A DNA stretch of 64,000 nucleotides. Source: Tomocerus qinae (lineage: Eukaryota > Arthropoda > Collembola > Entomobryomorpha > Tomoceridae). Where the stretch lies: NCBI GenBank assembly GCA_020055645.1, contig CM034548.1, positions 3,162,001 to 3,226,000 on the forward strand, in the 5' to 3' direction. The first letter of the stretch is position 1; each line of letters opens with the position of its first letter. This document shows positions 1 to 13,920 of this stretch, piece by piece. Below the pieces are notes generated by a model. The model saw nothing but the letters and a program-made list of their open reading frames with translations. It had not been told where the DNA came from and made no database searches. The translations under genes and the position numbers were made by a program.

Positions 1-360
1 AAGGGCGTGTTAGGAAATGACTGGTGGCCATGTTAGTGGTCATTATTGGGAGGAAAGCGCATGTTTCCCCGCACTCCGTCAGGTTCACGGATCCGGCATC
101 GATCCGATTCTATTCCCTACTACCCGACCAGACGAGACGAGACCAAACCCGACCAGACCACTCACTCACTCAACTCACATGTAGCAACACACACTTCCTA
201 TAGCCACTGAAAGAAAGAGCTAAGCCCGACTTTTCCCTACTCTCTTATGCCCTCACATAGTTAATACACAAATAAAAGAGTCAGAGCAGGAGAAGCAGAA
301 GGCTCAGCCAAACCAGAAAGGACGGGTAATCAGCGGAGAGCAAACCAGGCAGACCAACTA

Positions 361-387
361 ACTCACTCACTCACTCACTCACTCACA
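361..387. repeat. (ACTC)n microsatellite
   Basis: Nearly seven perfect ACTC units in a row. An imperfect TAC trinucleotide run follows at about 390-420. Confidence 0.95.
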
Positions 388-1330
388 ATACTACTTACTG
401 CTACTACTCTACTACTACTTTACATACTATTCCTTCCTACCCGCTTCCTTCTTATATCCTCCCACTATAATAATATATTCCCTATATAAGAGAAAGATAT
501 TAGTCAGCACACACCGAACGCGGTCTTCAAGAAAGATGGATCAGAGAGAGAGAGGAGGAAGCAAAAAATCGAAACTATCCCCCGCGTGTGAAAAATGAGT
601 TGCTGGACTCTCTTTGTATTGTGTGGTCTCCCATTCTTCTTCTTCCACTGATCTCTCTTTATTTCTGCTCCCTTTCTTTCTCCAAGTTTCTCTTTGGCTT
701 TTTGTTCTTTGCCCGACTTGACTCGCTCTCCTTGTCTTTCTTTCTCGCTTATGGCTACAAGTATTAAATTCTGTATTCCGTGTCGTGCTGTACGAGTCGC
801 AGTCCACTAGCCAAGATCATATTTCATGGAACGTCATAAGAATAGATTAAGTCCCGGGTTGTTGTGGTTGCGTCTCCCACCGTAAAAGTATATCCACTAT
901 CTGTCCCTCGTCTTCATAATGTACGCCTAGTATCCATCTTACATGCATCCATGCACTTTCCCTCTTAACTCTCTCCTCCACACCAAATAATAATATTATA
1001 TTATTATACATATATCAGAGACAGTCCGTAGTCCGAATTAGTTTTTAACTACTTACTAGTGTAGTAAGTGTTATAAGGAAATGATAGTGTGTCCTATATA
1101 GTGAGCAGCGGACAAATGTTCCATGAGCTGATCTGTGCATTTCCCTCTCTTAAGTCTTAAGGAGAGATGCCGTTTACATAAGACGATATGTATGGCTGTG
1201 GTGGAGGTGTATATCTGCATATTAGAGACCTATTCGCATACATATAGGCAATGGATGTACTTATAAGAAGTCGTGTGTGGTTTGGTTAGGGACGGTGAGT
1301 AGGCGAAGAAGGCTAGCTAAGTAGTATCTG

Positions 1331-1354
1331 TAGTAGTAGTAATAGTAGTAGTAG
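1331..1354. repeat. (TAG)n microsatellite, one interruption
   Basis: Eight consecutive TAG-type units, one of them changed to TAA. A short TTGACTTGACTCGACT pentamer patch follows at 1359-1374. Confidence 0.9.
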
Positions 1355-2093
1355 ACAGTTGACTTGACTCGACTACTTTTACTTTACTTTCCCTCTCTCC
1401 ACAACAACCATGATAAATAGTTCCGGCTTTTCTCTTCTAATCATTTATCCCTAATCTACAAACTACGAGCTGTGCATACCTAACGGAGGTGTACTCTCTA
1501 TACTGACTTATTATTAGGAATTCCATCCCTATAGCATCTATTTAGTCAGCCATCTCACAAGCAAGTACTTTCCCCAACGACGCTCAGTAATCATATCCAA
1601 GTTACAGTTGTAGTGAGTATAAGTATCCTATATTATTATAAGTATCAGTATAGTAGTAGTTAGAGGTATTAGCTATCGATTGCTATAGCGAAGAACTAAA
1701 CTCGCTACAACAGTCAATGTCAGCAAAATTTCTCCTCGGATTGATTTCCCTACCATAAAATTCCTTGGTGGTTTCGTTTGGTTCGCTCTTGTCTCATCTG
1801 ATCTGGTTTCTCTTGTCTTCCCGTGACTTGAATTGCCTGGCTTTCCCTTCACTCGCTTCAACGGATGGAATGAATGTACACAGAGCATAGCAGACAGACG
1901 ATCTGTAGATCGTGAGCAACTATTACGTAAGTACAGTAGGTATTGTTTCTGTTCAGAGTATTTTTACTGACGGACGGACGTCCTTCGAATTTCTCTTCTA
2001 TCCTTTCATTCCGAAGATGCGGAGGGAGGATGTGCTCTAAGTAGGATGTACTCTACTTACCTTACCTTGTAGTCAGATACAGTTAACTGATAG

Positions 2094-2330
2094 CTACCTC
2101 ACAATGTGCTCTATCAAAAATCTTTTGACAACTTCAGTCAATCCTTTTGAGTTACTATCGAAATGTTTCCTAAGAAATCTAATGCATTTGTGACATATGG
2201 AGTAGGATATATTAATCAATGCAACTTCCAAGGACCCAGACTCTACGCACCATGTCTCTCGAAAATAAATATCTACTTTTAGACCTTTCAGATGTTTATC
2301 TTGCCGTAAACTTCCAATTGAGTATGCCAT
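2094..2330 (-). CDS. Unrecognised ORF, possible exon or fragment
   Basis: I do not recognise this 78-residue frame. It lacks the S/L/F/H/P bias of the skew-driven ORFs in the window. Its second half is a plausible helical segment (CIRFLRKHF, then LTEVVKRFLIEHIV) with a faint look of the BACK region that follows BTB domains, but no diagnostic motif backs this. An in-frame stop lies six codons upstream of the first Met. No convincing acceptor, donor or partner exon was found. It could be a chance ORF, since frames of this length are expected in 64 kb. Confidence 0.2.
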   Translation of the reverse strand: MAYSIGSLRQDKHLKGLKVDIYFRETWCVESGSLEVALINISYSICHKCIRFLRKHFDSNSKGLTEVVKRFLIEHIVR

Positions 2331-4600
2331 TTGAAGTGCTCCTTCTCAGGCAATAAGGATTAATTGAAAATTTCTTCAGGGTATAGTTGCTGCTATGTGT
2401 AAGGTAAAATTTACGGTACATAAAGAGTTGTACTTATTATAGTTAAATAGAATTACGTAGGTCCATAATTACAACAACGCTGCATCACAATTCTGGCAAT
2501 TTACCTAGTTAAAAATAGAATCCCATCTTTACAATGGTATAAACGCAAAGTGGTATGCATAAATAATTGCCTAGATATCCGTGTTAGTTTTTATGTACCA
2601 GTGGTATTCGTGTTAATACACGTCAAATCTGGATTATTATTATTACTAGGCTCTCAGCATTATGGGACCAAAGTTTGAAAAGAAGGCATCCATAAAACAT
2701 TGACAGAATTAGAATTACTAGTAATTATTAAATCAATTCAGTGTCGACATTTTTTGGTTAATTTCGAAATAATCTTGCGCATAATGAATTAAATTAGGGA
2801 TCACCCTACCACACGTACCTACATATATATACAAATAAATATATATAGACAGGTAAATTTATTGCTTAATAAAGTCTAGGATTATATATTAGATATATAA
2901 ACAATTACTAGACAACCGCGTACCATATTTTTTATTGAATTTCAAAAGGCTTATTCAAATTTGCTTTTGTTGCGAAATATGCTAAATATAACCCAGAAGA
3001 GAATGCTCTACATAACGATTTCTGGTTTCTAAATTTTTCTCATAGATCAATAACGAACCTTAAGACTGACCTGCTCTGGACAGTAAATAAATATTATTCT
3101 TCGTAAACACACTAGCTTTGTTTATTACAGGGCTTGGGCTTTGTGAACGGCTAGTATGTTATAAATGCCTCGCAGCTTTTCCCAAGTCGAGTTAATAGCT
3201 TGTAAGACAAAATGCTGCAGTGCTGAAAGAATGAAAGATGTACTACACATAGCAAAAACTTAACATGTTAATAAATTTCTAAAAATTAGTTTAGATACTC
3301 ACAGTGTTAATAGTATTGATGGTATTGATGCATGATCAACGCTGGTAGATGCGAGCACTTTAATTGATTCTGTCCTGGTTCCAAATTAGGAAATCCTTCA
3401 TTTTAAAAGGTCTCATAAAATGAGACGAGACAAGTATGGGCTAAGACAAGTCTGACGGGTTCGTGTGAAATGAAAACTTCCTGTCAGATTACGCTAACTA
3501 AAAAGGAGACTTCGGTTTTCCTGCCATTCGCTTTGTCGTATGTGAGACCTTTTCCTTGTGAACATAAAATCATCTACTGTTTATTACCCAGCAATCTGAC
3601 CGCCACGTGAATAGCAACAATTACATTTTAACAAAATTTCTGTACACCACGTAGAGATTATGTGTTCGGATTTCTTAATCTGATACTTTTATTATTACAC
3701 AAGTATGCAAGTGTACCAAGCAATTTTTATCTGATCTTAATGTGAAGGCGGACATTGGCTTTCTCGGTAAGTAATACCAAATAAGTTAATATAGGGACCT
3801 AGTTACGTACTATTCAACCTCTAGGAATTCGAAAATGCCGTTTGAATTGATTCTTACATCTCCGTAGGAAATACAAATAACAAATTTGTTTTCATTTTAC
3901 TTTCCACGAACAATAAATTGGTTACTGTATCCATCATGTGCAAGTCATAAGCCTTTTAGAGTACACAACTATCTACTCTAGACCAAATAGATTTCCTAGT
4001 TCCGTCAATCTACCTCAAAAGTTAAATTAAATACACCAGAATTATTTTCTAATACTCATTTGGAACAATTTCGTTCATAGCTTATTATGGTTAGTCTAAT
4101 ATGAAAAAAAGTGTGATTTCAAAATTTGTAAATGAATTTACCTTAGGATAAAGTAAGTACCTTATATAAATATCGTTTGTATAAATGAACATCAAAAATA
4201 TATTTGGAGATATTTTTAGTATTGATGATAGTAATTAGTTCTAATAGCAACCAGAGAAAGATTTCTCCAATAGAATTTATGCTATATGAGTTATGTAAGT
4301 GATGCAAGTAGTTGAGAGTGTCTGGAATGAAGCTAGGAATTACTTATTATCATCTGTATTGGCCTAGACTTAACTAATACAAATGATCAGTAAGGCAGAC
4401 AAAATGGGAAAGGCATACTGGGGAATTAAAAAGGTATAATATAGATGAGTAAGTAGTCGGAGTTGATTGTGATGTGGTGGGAATGTGATGGAGCTGAGTA
4501 GTTGACTTTGCTTTGCTTGGCTATGAATAAAAGTTGTTGGGAGGAGGAAGGAGAGGAACAGAGATGATGTATGATAATATGCTTAAGTGTGGTTTGTGTT
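2331..4600. other. AT-rich non-coding DNA
   Basis: No gene was seen. A small perfect hairpin (GTCTCAT, loop AAA, ATGAGAC) lies at 3410-3426, and a GGTAAGTAA donor-like site near 3770 has no convincing exon before it. Otherwise there are short AT-rich runs only. Confidence 0.6.
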
Positions 4601-4607
4601 CTACTTA

Positions 4608-4668
4608 TCCAGACAACTCTACCAGGATATGCTTTGCCACGAGCACAAGTTCCAGAGAGTTGTCTGGA
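4608..4668. repeat. 13-bp perfect inverted repeat (hairpin)
   Basis: The arms at 4608-4620 (TCCAGACAACTCT) and 4656-4668 are exact reverse complements, separated by 35 nt. Inside the arms a further GGA/TCC pairing is possible across a small internal loop. The transcript would fold into a hairpin of about 60 nt. No known RNA family was recognised. Confidence 0.7.
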
Positions 4669-4669
4669 C

Positions 4670-7600
4670 ATGAATGTGGCTATGAGCTACATCAAAATAA
4701 ACAGCCCGCATGTCGTATTACAGATAAACCTCTGCACAGACTCGACATCTACTACTTGATACTTTGCTACACCCGAGCTACTGATTAATTTACCAATTGA
4801 CAATAGGCTTTGATTTTGGTCCTTTATTCCATTGATCATAATATATCCTTATAACATTTTCAGACTCGAGTGAGTGCATAGTTATCAATGGAATGCAAAT
4901 CAAGTTTCGGAACCAAACTATAGCTATCGTCTTGATCATCAGATTTGAATTAGCAAATTTATCTTTCTTACATACATTTGAATATTCACCGCGATGGTCC
5001 TCTTTTTGTGTTGAATGGCACTACTCACTCAATGAACAATAACCTGCACATGATTACAACAAAACCTACTACCTCTGTCGACAAGCGTGAGATACTTTCA
5101 AGATAAAATATATGCATATGCCAAGCACCCTAGTAAAAATAGTTACTAGTTATTTAGCAGCTGACATTCATAAAATTTAATAATCTTGGACAAATGGACA
5201 ACGAGCCATTGGGAAAGAACAAAATTGAATATCATCAATGAGTGACAGTCATAGTTATAAACCAAATGCAAAATATTACAGGAAATGGGTCTAAATTTGT
5301 AAAATGTAGATCAATAGAATGAATTGTTAGCGTGGTTGTATCTATTGTTAAAGGCATAGCTCTTTCAACAGAGGACTAAAAGTTCATTAGAATAATTATT
5401 AGAGGTAGAGAAGAAAATAATTGTTAAAGTGAACTTAAGTAGCTACAAAATCGGATGTAATTTGCACTCCAACTCTATTCGTGGCACAAATAACTTGGCG
5501 CTGGGTAATTCTATTTAAATCCTTAAACTTGAGAATTATAAGAATGAAGTATTTGAAGAACAAGCTACGCTACTTTGGGACTTTCTTGCCTTGGAGTTTC
5601 AAAGGAAAATGCATGAAGAGGCAACAGGTTCACGCACTCCTCGTTTACTATTATGCATACAAACGTCTGCTAACGTTACGGAACTATATTTCACAGTCTG
5701 ACTTTAAGCTCTCTTCCTATAGGCCCTCCTATGTATTCAAACACCAACAATTTATGCTATGTAGATGTTCTACGTAGACTTTATTCACTACAGATATTTG
5801 CATGACACCCTATGAACGCATCTCTTGGAAAAATATTTCAAAAGGTATTGTAATTTTTAGTTAGTCACCACCTCATAATATTATTTTTGTAGTTAGTATC
5901 TAAATTTTTTGGGTATTTAAATATGCAAATGCAGTACCAATTTTTGTAATTCAATGCAATTCAAATTGTATTCTAAATGTTCTAAAGTAAGAAGAACTGA
6001 AATCTTTAAAATAGAACTTTACTGCAAACAACTTTACAGTATAAATGTCGCTATAAATAAATAGTTAATGAATTATTCCCTTTCAAATATGTTTGATGGA
6101 AAATATAATTGACAAGAAGTCTATGGAATGAATTGCATGATTCAAAATGTTATGTGATAGTACAGATGTGTATATCGTAAGCAAATTTGAATGATTTAGC
6201 TTAAATTCGTACATGGTTAATGAATGACTTTCTATGTGGAATAAAAGATAAGGGCATCGGAATTAGTGGGAAGAGAAAATGTTTATAAAAAGGAATATTA
6301 AATAATTTGATGGAAATAGAAGGGAAAATGTAGATAAACACCTGCAGCAAGTTGTAATAATATCTGTAGGTAATTGAATGAAGGAAACACAATTGAATGA
6401 ATCTATCCCGTGGCACTCCAACTCCCCACATTTGGCGTTAGTCATGAATGCAATCAATTCAATCTAATGAAAACGAAATAGCGAGTGTTGTTGGTGAATG
6501 AGAACTGAATGGAATTGTTGGACTAGTAATTTTCACGGCATGGGATTATTATTATTGTGCATGTAATGCGTACTGTTATTACTCGAGTCAGAAAATAAGC
6601 AGGAATAATGAGGCTATAATTGTGTCAAAGAATCGTGTTGTCGGTGATTTTGCTGTGTAAAGTAGGAAATAGGAAAGTGTGTGGCATGTCACTACTTGGA
6701 GTGGTGGTTATTATTGTGTAGTATTTGGATGGCCTGGACAGGGAAGCAACCACACTACAGATAGACAGAGTTATATAGTAGCAACGGTCCACCCTTTCAA
6801 TTTGGACGTCAGTAAAGCCATTCAGTGAGTGATATGCGTGTGATGTGTGACTATCTATGACTAGAGTATCGATTTCACAGAAAATGATCGGATTTCACCC
6901 CATTTTGCAGTTGAGCCTTTTCGGCTGCTTTTTCCAACTCTATTATCTACTTTTATGGTCACAATATGCTAGGAATTTTCGATTTGTTTGAATTCTCTCT
7001 TTTATGTTCTGTTAAGTTGAGCTCCTGAGCTCATGTGATGTCAGTTGGATTGGGTAACCTCACTTTTAGCTTTTATATAGCCTATAAGTATATTACACGT
7101 AGTAATGCAATATCATTTCATCCTCCCTGCACATAGATATATACCTACAGAAATAGGTAAATAGACAGCACACAACTTAAGCGTAGCACCGCAGTGTTAT
7201 GCTACCCTTTCGTATTGGGTTACCTTTACACAGCCATTTATTTATTTGTTGGTTGGTTGGTTGACTTTGGTTACTCAAATGGTTATAGAGTTTTCCTGAA
7301 ATGTGAAAACAAACTCGGTGTTTTATTTGCAGAGCAGCAAAGGTAAAGTAATAAAGTACGTAGCTATGTATACTTATGTATGTATGTATTACTGACTGTG
7401 TGAGGTTATCCCATTTTGAGTTGAAAGAGCGTGTTACATGAAAAAGACAGGTTGGGTTACTTTAGTTGGTTTGCAGTCGAGTAAAGTGAAGCAAAGTAGA
7501 GTGGGCATTAGGAGTGCATGATATAGGAGGGAAGTCTATGAAATGTAAAGGAACGCTTGCTTTGGGTCCTCTCAGTTAAGTAGAGTGTTATGTTCCCTTG

Positions 7601-10600
7601 TCAATTGAGCCGAGAGGAATTCTCTTGGAAAATGTTGATTTAGGGATTATTCTTTGTGTTTCAGGATAATCTGATCTGTTCTCTGTATCCATAACATAAC
7701 ACCCAGATCTGTATGTACCTTAATCTCACCGCAATGCAATATAAGTACACATTTACATTCATCAGCGATACTAGTTGCCATTATCATCCTCACTCCTCCG
7801 TATGGACAGCTTCACTAATATCCAAATCATGTACTTATCCCTCCTGAATAACTTAGTTTTCAATTAGCTCTGCACAAACACAACTCTTCTATGTAACTTC
7901 ACACTTACTTGTGCAATTTCCCTCTGTCACTAAATCTGCAAAAGAATACAGGTAGCCACTCCACACCCACTCAATTTATCTTTTGAAACATTATCTACTG
8001 CATGGAATGAACATCGTCTTAATCTGATCTTATACACCTAAGTTAGTATCTGGCCTACCTGAATACAGCAAGACTTTTTTCCAGACGTCTTAAAATAATT
8101 TAAAGGCAAAATGCTGCATTCGTGATATGAATGTTTTCTTAAATTACAATTTCGACCTTTTCTTTTGTGGTGTATATGCATAGACACATTTCAAGATTAC
8201 ACGTACTATACTTGCGTGAGAAATACTGATTTTGTTTTGAATAAGAGCATATTACTATTACACTAACTAAAGATACATATTTGAATTTATATGCCATATA
8301 AATGGTGGGGATTGATAGCTGACGATAATATCAGTAATGCAACAATCGGAGTATAAGTAAACGAAAGAGGTGGATGGGAACAGAAGTGGTTGTTTTTGGT
8401 TGATGTTGTATTTAGTTTAGTGTAAGTGGTGAGGATAGTGTCTCTGTGTCACTGTAATATGATGTAATCTTCTGTTGACATAGAACTGCTATTGTGTTGC
8501 TAATACGAAAAGTAGAGTAGAGTAGACTTAGAGAGTCCTCGATGTTTTTTTCTCGTCCATTCACCTTTTTAGGGGATTAGAAATGTTCACTTGGAGAGGC
8601 GAGTTGTAGTATGGGATGATTCAGTCCAGTCACCGTATTCAGTCAGACTCAGGGAAAGGGATTACAAATAGCGTAACAGAGCAAATTCCAAAATGCAATT
8701 TACAATTAGATCTAGTGATCCGAGAGATGAGACTTTTTCACTACCGTAATGGGTTACTTAATACTATCACTGCTTCTCTACAAATAATGCATAGAGTCTC
8801 CGTCCATAAATCCTTACAAAGGAGCAGAAGGAAAAAGCCAAGGCATCAAAAAATTCATGCTTACTGAGACAAAAAACAGAAGAAAGGATAAGGCAACATT
8901 GAATGCCCTGTGAGGTATAGAAATGCTACAGCACAAGGCATTTAAGGCCCTAAGAGCAGTTTTAACGTTTTACAATAATGGAATGGTGTGCTATCCAGTG
9001 CAGATTCGTCTGCCAACCCTTTAACCCTTTTTTCAACCCATTCAAAATCCAATCGAATGTTCGGTTTGGCTTTTTTGATTCATTTCTTTTGATAGATTTT
9101 ATTTTACCTGCTCAGGCCTGTACCTTCGACTCTGTACTCAGTTTTGTTATGAAGATAATGAAGTATAATATAAAATGTATTACAGTAAAGAGATAACCAG
9201 TTAGGTGCTTACCTAGATTTGGTAGTATAGTAATAATATATATTTGAGTACACGACTTGACAGCATCGAATATATCTCTCTCCTGTCTCATTCTGCTCCG
9301 TGTTGTGTGTATCTATGATTCTTGCTGTGATGCCTTCTGTTGTTTGTAATCCGTAATAATATTCCATTTACATAGCATTAAAATAGTTTGGTTTGGCTCT
9401 TGGATGGCTTACATTTTTTGTAGCTTTCGAATTCATGTAATAGAATAGACACATTATCTGTAGTATGGGACATATTTTAAAGAAGGGAATGAACAGAAAC
9501 TCTTTTCTGATCATCCATGGGAAAGGGTTACATTAAACAGTTGCACGCACAGATAGAGATACAGTTCAGTTAACAGCAAAATATCTTGCTGCTCCTATGC
9601 GAGTGTAAACAAAATTCAGATAACTAGATAATAGATGCCAAAAGACATCTAAAGCATGTACAGGATAGATAGAAAGGTACCTTAGTTCTATTTGCAATCA
9701 TATAGAGGTATCTAATATACCGAAATTTATAATCTATATCATCTGTGAAAACAACATGACAAAAAATCTTGTCACTTTTTTTAAATTTTTTGTTCTCCTC
9801 CCTTTGCGTTTACATTGATTTTATAAAGCACAGATACAGATAATTTATTTTACACTTTTAAAATGATATTGACCCTTCCCTTACCATTTTCATTCAACTC
9901 AATTGAACTGCACCGAATTTATCATTTTTCCACCAGCACCTAACCAACACATAAGGACCCATGTTAAGAAAGGAAGACCTGAATAAATGACACTAGAGTA
10001 TCCAGAGGATAGATGACTATAAATCAAGAATTCTGATGCTCAATATTACTTTTATTTTCCATACCTATTTACGTACTTATATTTCAGACGTGTTTCTAAT
10101 GTTACTACTCCCTTTTAATGCGAATTGCTGCAGAATTTCATTTTGATACGACTTGTGAGACAGTTTTTGAAAATTTCGATCACAAGGTATTTGTAAAGTG
10201 AAAATACCTTTATTTATTTAAATCTCAATTGAAGGGAATCTTAATATTCAGTGTCTCTATCGCAGTAGATATAAAACTAAAGTGTATAGATTTTTTCAAT
10301 GGTGCGTTAGATTTCCGAACATGCTATCGATGAATGGAGCGGCATAAATGGAAAAGTGCTCGTATCTACAGGAGAAGAATGTTCAATAAAAAATATGAAA
10401 CTGTCCATTTCTTGCAAACGTGTATAGAAAAGGCAGGCGAGGCAACCCTTTTTGCCTTTTCTTCTCGTGCTTGCGTCTTTTATTAGAGTTGGAATCAAAA
10501 TTATTTTTTATTTCCAACCAGTAGACCATTCACAACCCTTGGAATTGAATTGCTTTGCCTTCATGGATCTTTGAACTGCATGTGTGTATCTGTATTTATT

Positions 10601-13600
10601 GAATGTCTGTCGTCCTGTTTCTAGTTCACAAAATGCATTCCTTCTATTTATGTAAGTAGGAAGGTATCTCTCGTTTTGTCTGTGTCGACTCTCTCTTCTT
10701 TCTCACACTCATTTTTTTAGATGCAGACCAATGAAACTCCAATGGAAATGTGAGCTGGCATTAACAGAGTTTTTTTATATCTGTAGCCAATAGAATAGAA
10801 AAAGTAACCGTTTCAATAGCAAAGACTTCTGCTTTGCAGTTATCCTTGTACGAAATTAACATCCTATATTGCAAAATGACAAAGTCTAAATTGAAGAATA
10901 TTAATTTTTCTTTGGCTTTCGTTTAATTGCATATTACAAGATAGGATTTAGCTGGTAGATGTCTTTCATACTTTTGACTGCATGCAAATAATTTAGTTAG
11001 ATATCTTTATACGCATTAAATATAGGAATTAGAGGGGATTCATATGATATTAGAGTGTAAGTACCGGTAATAGCAGTATACATTTCTATCCATGTTTTGT
11101 CCTGTTGTGGCATTTTAGATAGAGTTTTCGGAATTAGAGAAGCGACCTGAAGTCGAGTCAAGTTATTAGGAATTTATAATTAGTGGGAATTGGGTATGAT
11201 GCTTTGTTTTTACGATGACAATAGAATTTAAGGCGAGGAGAGGATAGGAGACCACTTCACCACAGCAGAGAACTCACACAACTTGGCAAGTAAAATACTA
11301 CACCACGAAAGTTAATATAGACAGAGTGTAGTGTGATGTAAAAGGATATGTAGGGAAGAGAACAGCCCACAAAATGGGGATGTAAAGCTTTGATAAAGAA
11401 ATTCCAGGATGCCCTGATGTTCTATGATGTTAGCTAAATACGTTATTTTACAGTGAAATGGAGTGAAGTGGAAAGTGTAATCGAGTCAGTCAAAGTCAGA
11501 GTCAGCGTCAAGTGGAAGTTGAAGTCAAAGTGAAAATGAAGAGAGACTGCGATGCGATTCGATGTGTTGAGTGGAGATGAGAGAGAAATATTGCTAAGTA
11601 GTTCGAATGTATACCTAGTCACTTTCTGTCCCACTCTGCACAAACACGGCTAGGCCAGTCCCAGCAACAGGGAAATCCAAATAAAATAGGAAATGTAGCA
11701 ACTAATTGTCGTCCGCCCGCTGCATTGTTAACGAGAATTACGTATCCTCCACATTGTTATTATCATTCAGCTAGGAATTTCTTCCTGCCTTGGTCTTGTC
11801 ATTACCTCTAACCTGAGTCTTCTTAACTGCACTGAGTGCTTAACGTCCTTTAGCCACTAAGATATGCACACACACATTATAATATTGCTGTACGAATACT
11901 TATCTGCTGATACGGGTTGAGTGTAGTAATGCCTCATGGAGAAAATAACGCATGGAGAGAGACATAGTTCTAGCCGTTATAGATTTGGAAAACAAACAAA
12001 ATTACTTGCATAACTGCAGAGATAATGTCATGCAAGCATTTAGCTCCTTTCAACAAGCAATAACCAGAATAGTAACAGTTCTGTCGAGCAATATCAACTT
12101 GGTAAGTCGAGCAGAGTTCTGGGCTGTCATGTCTCAGTACTACTTACAACTGCGTTTTACAGTTCTGTATCAATTTCATAGAACGTACTTACATTCATAA
12201 GGACTCTTTCAACCTTCAGTTAAGTCGTCGTCTTATTCTGTTATGTTTATTATGCCGTGTCAAGTATTATTTCCACTCTAATACTTATCTCTACTCTATT
12301 GCCTACTTTACCATTTGGAACACAATAATATTAATATAGGTAGATACTACTTAATGCAAAACAAGCAAGGAGAGGAAAGCTCTAGTTAACACAACAAAAC
12401 ACAACGGAAATCTAATGAAGCAAAAGCCAGTGAACCAGGGCACGATAATCTGTTAGGTAAACCTTTCAAACACAATAAACATGTTTCTCCTCTGTCTGTG
12501 TTGTTAGGAAATGCTATAGCACATGCACACGAGTTAAATGACATTCCACGTAATAGAAATATGTATCAACTCTCATTTAATTCCTGGTCGTGTTATGTAG
12601 TTATGTATAATGCTAATCAGAACAAAATACTACTTATGGTTAGTCAAGTCATGTCGTTTACTTTCTCATTATAATACGTAGAGACAGACAGAGACTAAGC
12701 TGCTTGTGATAAATATTGGCATACAATAACACGAATACTTGCATTTATTTCAATCTAAACACATAAGTACATCTACTAAAACTTGAGCTTTATTTCTAAT
12801 TCTCTCCTGACTTTCCACACCAACCACTGCCACTTGTTTCTAACTCTATGAGGTCGCTTTTGAATTCATCCAAAGCCTTATTTGTGTGGTTTATGACATT
12901 CGGATAATTGGAACCCGCCGTGTCCTGAATACCTACGTATGCACAAAGTTATTTGCTATTGAAATAAGTATGTTTATACAAAAGGCACAAATAAATCAAG
13001 TAGTGAGTTGCTTTATATTACCACTATTTACTGCTCAACGGAATCCATAGCAGTTTTTTAATTAATTATTTGATTTGTCATAGGGAACTATTCATTAGCA
13101 TTTGCAATACGTTTATAACAGCTTCAAATATTCAGATTTTTCTTTAGAAAATGTATGCCTCGTCCAGTTCAGCTACTTATTTGAATGGTCAGCTTTTCAC
13201 CGTTTGTGAGATATGCCATTTCTATTGGACAGAGTCAAAAATGAAATACGCAGCACAAGAGAAGTAAACGTGTACGCAAGTGTGTAACTTGGCGATATCT
13301 ATTTGTGCTCTTGTTTCTATGGTCAACTCGATATGGAAGGGCTTTCCCCCAACCCTTGCCTGCTGTTTCTAGCTGGTGGGATATTGTCCATAGCTCCTTT
13401 CATTGGTTCGAGTTATGAGTATCAGTGATATGGGATATGAGGTTACCTATATACCGTTGTTACCGGGGAAGCTCTTTCCATGTAAAAATTGTTGCCCAGT
13501 TCTTATAACTACAAAAACAAATTTAATTACATTATTTTTAAATAGTGTCTATCTGTATATGCAAAGAAAATAAGGTCACAAAGATCTTTAGTGTCGTAAA

Positions 13601-13920
13601 TGTAGATATCTAATATATGAGAAAATATTATCCTATCCGGTCATCATTTGTTATTTCGACATAAATATTATAATATTTCTCCATAGCTAATAAAAAATCG
13701 TCAAGTTTGATTGTTGAAAGGAAATAAATAATATTTTTTGATGAGTAGAGCGGGAATAAGTTAGTACTATAATATTGGTTGTATTTATACGTAGGTATGC
13801 CCATATGTATAAAACGTCTTTTAGTATACCGTGTACTAGAGCAGTAAGACATACGGAAAGAACATTAAAGATATATACATCAAAGTAGCGAAAGGTTGGA
13901 AATTAGTGGGTGTTTAGTTA
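4670..13920. other. Non-coding DNA, no gene supported
   Basis: The longest frames here (5481-5777, 98 codons; 8616-8867; 11952-12200) show no recognisable family, start context or paired splice sites. A small TGAGCTC/GAGCTCA palindrome lies at 7018-7033. Purine-rich blocks at about 7.3-7.6 kb and 11.3-11.6 kb are each followed by pyrimidine-rich blocks at about 7.7-8.0 kb and 11.75-11.85 kb. Confidence 0.55.
11470..11560. repeat. Degenerate AGTCAA/AGTGAA hexamer tract
   Basis: The plus strand reads as an imperfect array of six-base words such as GTCAAA, GTCAGA, GTCAGC, GTCAAG and GTGAAA. On the minus strand this produces an alternating FHFDFNFHLTLTLTLT-type frame, which is a low-complexity artefact and not evidence of a protein. 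Confidence 0.6.

Larger units (their letters stand above)
1..2093. other. Non-coding, skewed and microsatellite-rich
   Basis: I see no supportable gene. The stretch holds a degenerate run of GACCA/GACGA pentamers at about 125-178, an ACTC tetranucleotide run, imperfect TAC and TAG runs, and pyrimidine-rich blocks around 600-760 and 1780-1870. ORFs on the minus strand here mirror the pyrimidine-rich plus strand and are rich in R, K, T and E. No splice-site-framed exon was recognised. Confidence 0.6.

Noticed and set aside
3765..3778. GGTAAGTAA donor-like site
   Set aside because: The preceding frame is short, follows an in-frame stop closely, and has no start or acceptor. Donor-like words are common in AT-rich DNA.
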